DNA of 64,000 nt from Rhodanobacter sp. C01 (GTDB lineage Bacteria; Pseudomonadota; Gammaproteobacteria; Xanthomonadales; Rhodanobacteraceae). This document shows positions 62,267-64,000 of this stretch, piece after piece; within the stretch, counting starts at the first letter, position 1, and each line of letters begins with the position of its first letter. A model generated the notes under the pieces. The model did not search any database, had not been told where the DNA came from, and saw only the letters and a program-made list of their open reading frames with translations. The position numbers were made by a program, and so were the translations under genes. Where the stretch lies: contig NZ_MUNR01000003.1 of assembly GCF_002001045.1 (NCBI RefSeq), forward strand, positions 1 through 64,000, read 5' to 3'.

Positions 62267-64000
62267 AGGGCCACCAGCAGCGCCAGCACGCGCAGCGCCA
62301 AGGCCTTCGGCGTCGTCACCGCTTCCTCGTCCGCAGCCAACACCGGACCCACGCAGCCTGGACAGCCATCACGACAATCGCAGCGTTCGATGAGGGTCAC
62401 CGACTGTGCCACGAGATCCTCGCGGCAGTTGAACAGCGGTTCGCTTTGACCGATACCACCGGGAAACGCGTCGTAGAGGTACACCGTAGGTGTGAACGGC
62501 GCATCAGCTGCCAGAGAAGCGGGCTGCCCGTCGCTGCCTCGGATCTGCCCGCGACCCGCAACGTCCGCACTGACGAACCATGCGCCGTCGCCGCTGCCCA
62601 CCGACTTCTGCAGGTCGCGTGCTTCCGCCATCACCGCGACGGTCGCCACGATGTGCAGCGCGTAGGCGGCTCCAAGAAAACCATCGAGAGCCTGCTGGCG
62701 TTGCTCGAATGCGGCATCAAGCACGACCTGCGCGAGCTGCCACCACACGGCTGTGGTGTGCAACTCCTGGTCGGGCAGATTGACCGGACCAAAGCCGATG
62801 TTCTCGTGCGAGTAGAAGCGGATCTTCTTGTAGCCGGGCACACGGCGCACGACATGTACTTCGCCATGATGGGCCTGCCCACATCCGGCGTTGGACGTGT
62901 CAAAGCAATCGAGCACTTTCAGCTTTGTGTAGTCGATCGCGTCGGTGTAGTAGTCCACGTGTGTGCGGGTGACATAGGCCTTGCGACCTTCCCAGTCGAG
63001 CCGCTCTACCTGATAGGGCACGGACTGGATCATGTGGATGGCGCCCTCATAGAGCGTCACCGGCGCAGCGGTGTAGTCGACTTCGGCAATGATCGTCTGG
63101 CGTCCGTTGGTGCGATCGACCACCACGAAGTTGCCGTCGGCCACCGAGCGCAATGACACGGCGATGGCCGGGTAACTGTCGGCGATCCATTCCCAACGCT
63201 CGCCTTCGCGATGCAGCACGCCTTCCTCACCCAGCACGTCGAGCCAAGGGGTCGCGACTTCGGTGCCGAACATCTCGTCACCGATGAACGGCAGCTCAAA
63301 AGCAGCACAACGAATGTGGTCGAGCAGGATCAGCGGCTGGTCGGGCTGGATGCGGGCGTGTTCCGGCGGCGCGCCCTGGAAGAATTCCGGGTGTCGAACA
63401 AGGTATTGATCGAGCGGGTCGGAGCTGGCCACCAGCACCCCGAGCGCTGCCTGCTGCCGGCGACCGGCGCGGCCGAACCGCTGCCAGGTGGCGGCAACGG
63501 AGCCGGGATACCCGTTGAGCACGACGACATCGAGACTGCCGATATCCACGCCCAGCTCCAGGGCAGATGTGCTCACGATTCCATCAATTGTGCCCGCACG
63601 CATCTCACGCTCTGCGGCGCGGCGTTCCTTGGGCAAGTAGCCGCCACGGTAGGCGCGAATCCTGGCGGGTTTACGTGGATCACTGTCGAACACGTCCTTC
63701 AAGTACTTGGTCAGCACTTCGACCATGGTGCGCGACTGCGCAAACACCAGGGTCTTCATGCCCGACTTGATCGCCAGTCGCGCGATGCGGTTGGTCTGCG
63801 ACCGCGCCGAGGCGCGTAGGCCGAGATCCGGATTGACCACCGGCGGGTTCCACAGCAGCACGTGCTTGTCGCCGGTCGGAGCGCCGCTTTCGGTGATCGC
63901 GGTGACGACATCCTCGATCAGTGCTTCGGCGTGCTCCTTCGGATTGCCGATCGTGGCGGAGCAGAGGATGAACTGCGGCGTCACGCCATAGAACGCACAC
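62263..64000 (-). CDS. MrfA-like (YprA) DEAH/DUF1998 helicase, C-terminal part
   Basis: About 578 codons are present; the N-terminal ATPase motifs I and II lie beyond the window. The visible part starts at motif III (FILCSATIGNP). It has the second RecA domain (TLVFAQSRTMVEVLTKYL, STSALELGVDIGSLDVVVLNGYPG, FGRAGRRQQ = motifs IV-VI) and the C-terminal DUF1998 domain with a four-Cys zinc site, NC..(16)..CDCRDGCPGC. YDAFPGGIGQSEPLF is diagnostic of the YprA branch. With MrfB downstream (ATGA overlap) it forms the MrfAB DNA-damage repair pair. Confidence 0.85.
   Translation of the reverse strand, partial: CAFYGVTPQFILCSATIGNPKEHAEALIEDVVTAITESGAPTGDKHVLLWNPPVVNPDLGLRASARSQTNRIARLAIKSGMKTLVFAQSRTMVEVLTKYLKDVFDSDPRKPARIRAYRGGYLPKERRAAEREMRAGTIDGIVSTSALELGVDIGSLDVVVLNGYPGSVAATWQRFGRAGRRQQAALGVLVASSDPLDQYLVRHPEFFQGAPPEHARIQPDQPLILLDHIRCAAFELPFIGDEMFGTEVATPWLDVLGEEGVLHREGERWEWIADSYPAIAVSLRSVADGNFVVVDRTNGRQTIIAEVDYTAAPVTLYEGAIHMIQSVPYQVERLDWEGRKAYVTRTHVDYYTDAIDYTKLKVLDCFDTSNAGCGQAHHGEVHVVRRVPGYKKIRFYSHENIGFGPVNLPDQELHTTAVWWQLAQVVLDAAFEQRQQALDGFLGAAYALHIVATVAVMAEARDLQKSVGSGDGAWFVSADVAGRGQIRGSDGQPASLAADAPFTPTVYLYDAFPGGIGQSEPLFNCREDLVAQSVTLIERCDCRDGCPGCVGPVLAADEEAVTTPKALALRVLALLVAL

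Overview
The window is a high-GC bacterial chromosome segment, most consistent with a gammaproteobacterium of the Xanthomonadales/Lysobacterales, probably Rhodanobacteraceae (Rhodanobacter, Dyella or Luteibacter-like). This is an inference from several things seen together: the gene order recA-recX-alaS-csrA-tRNA-Ser, GluQ, TcdA, PnuC with a TonB receptor behind a TPP riboswitch, and dispersed palindromic repeats of a kind I associate with this order. No species can be named from the sequence alone.

Layout. 1-12.6 kb is mostly core: a YcaQ-type crosslink glycosylase, a lipoprotein, two paralogous cold-shock genes with matching promoters and long leaders, an alpha/beta hydrolase, an old-yellow-enzyme reductase, a pirin, a small membrane protein, a class II cytochrome c, TcdA, PhaB, GluQ, HtpX and HtpG. 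12.9-21 kb holds two near-identical PEP-mutase-family genes flanking an accessory stretch (13.8-18.1 kb). That stretch has an array of five hairpins, an unknown protein, a PD-(D/E)XK nuclease-helicase fusion and a membrane-anchored Mrr-like nuclease, followed by a LysR/aldo-keto reductase pair. 21-25.5 kb encodes three exported peptidase-like enzymes (S41, M19, DUF885). 25.6-35.6 kb carries an acetyltransferase, a large secreted protein, a third PEP-mutase-family gene, a divergent SDR/ArsR pair with a perfect shared operator, a MarR-isochorismatase-membrane protein-MFS operon, a diguanylate cyclase and a DUF4124 protein.

35.7-39.8 kb is a thiamine module: a TPP riboswitch, a TonB-dependent receptor and a PnuC/PnuT-like inner-membrane transporter, with an APH-fold kinase just upstream. 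39.9-47.3 kb has an AEC transporter, two duplicated single-domain response regulators flanking Hsp15 and an L7/L12-C-domain-like mini protein, then KatG, a small charged exported protein and an esterase lipoprotein. 47.3-55.7 kb is DNA repair and housekeeping: MutS, PncC, RecA, RecX, AlaS, CsrA and tRNA-Ser(GCU).

55.7-61.4 kb is a foreign mobilizable element next to the tRNA. Four genes linked by ATGA overlaps (unknown protein, AlpA-like regulator, small DNA-binding-like protein, DUF3987-like ATPase) converge on a MobA/MobL relaxase. Beside the relaxase is a candidate oriT containing an RSF1010-like nick core. No integrase is visible. The window ends in a MrfB/MrfA-like exonuclease-helicase pair, with the helicase cut by the window edge.

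The best candidates for under-described biology are the nuclease-helicase/membrane-Mrr pair (15-18 kb) and the relaxase/oriT/DUF3987 element (56.7-61 kb). Neither function is proven here.
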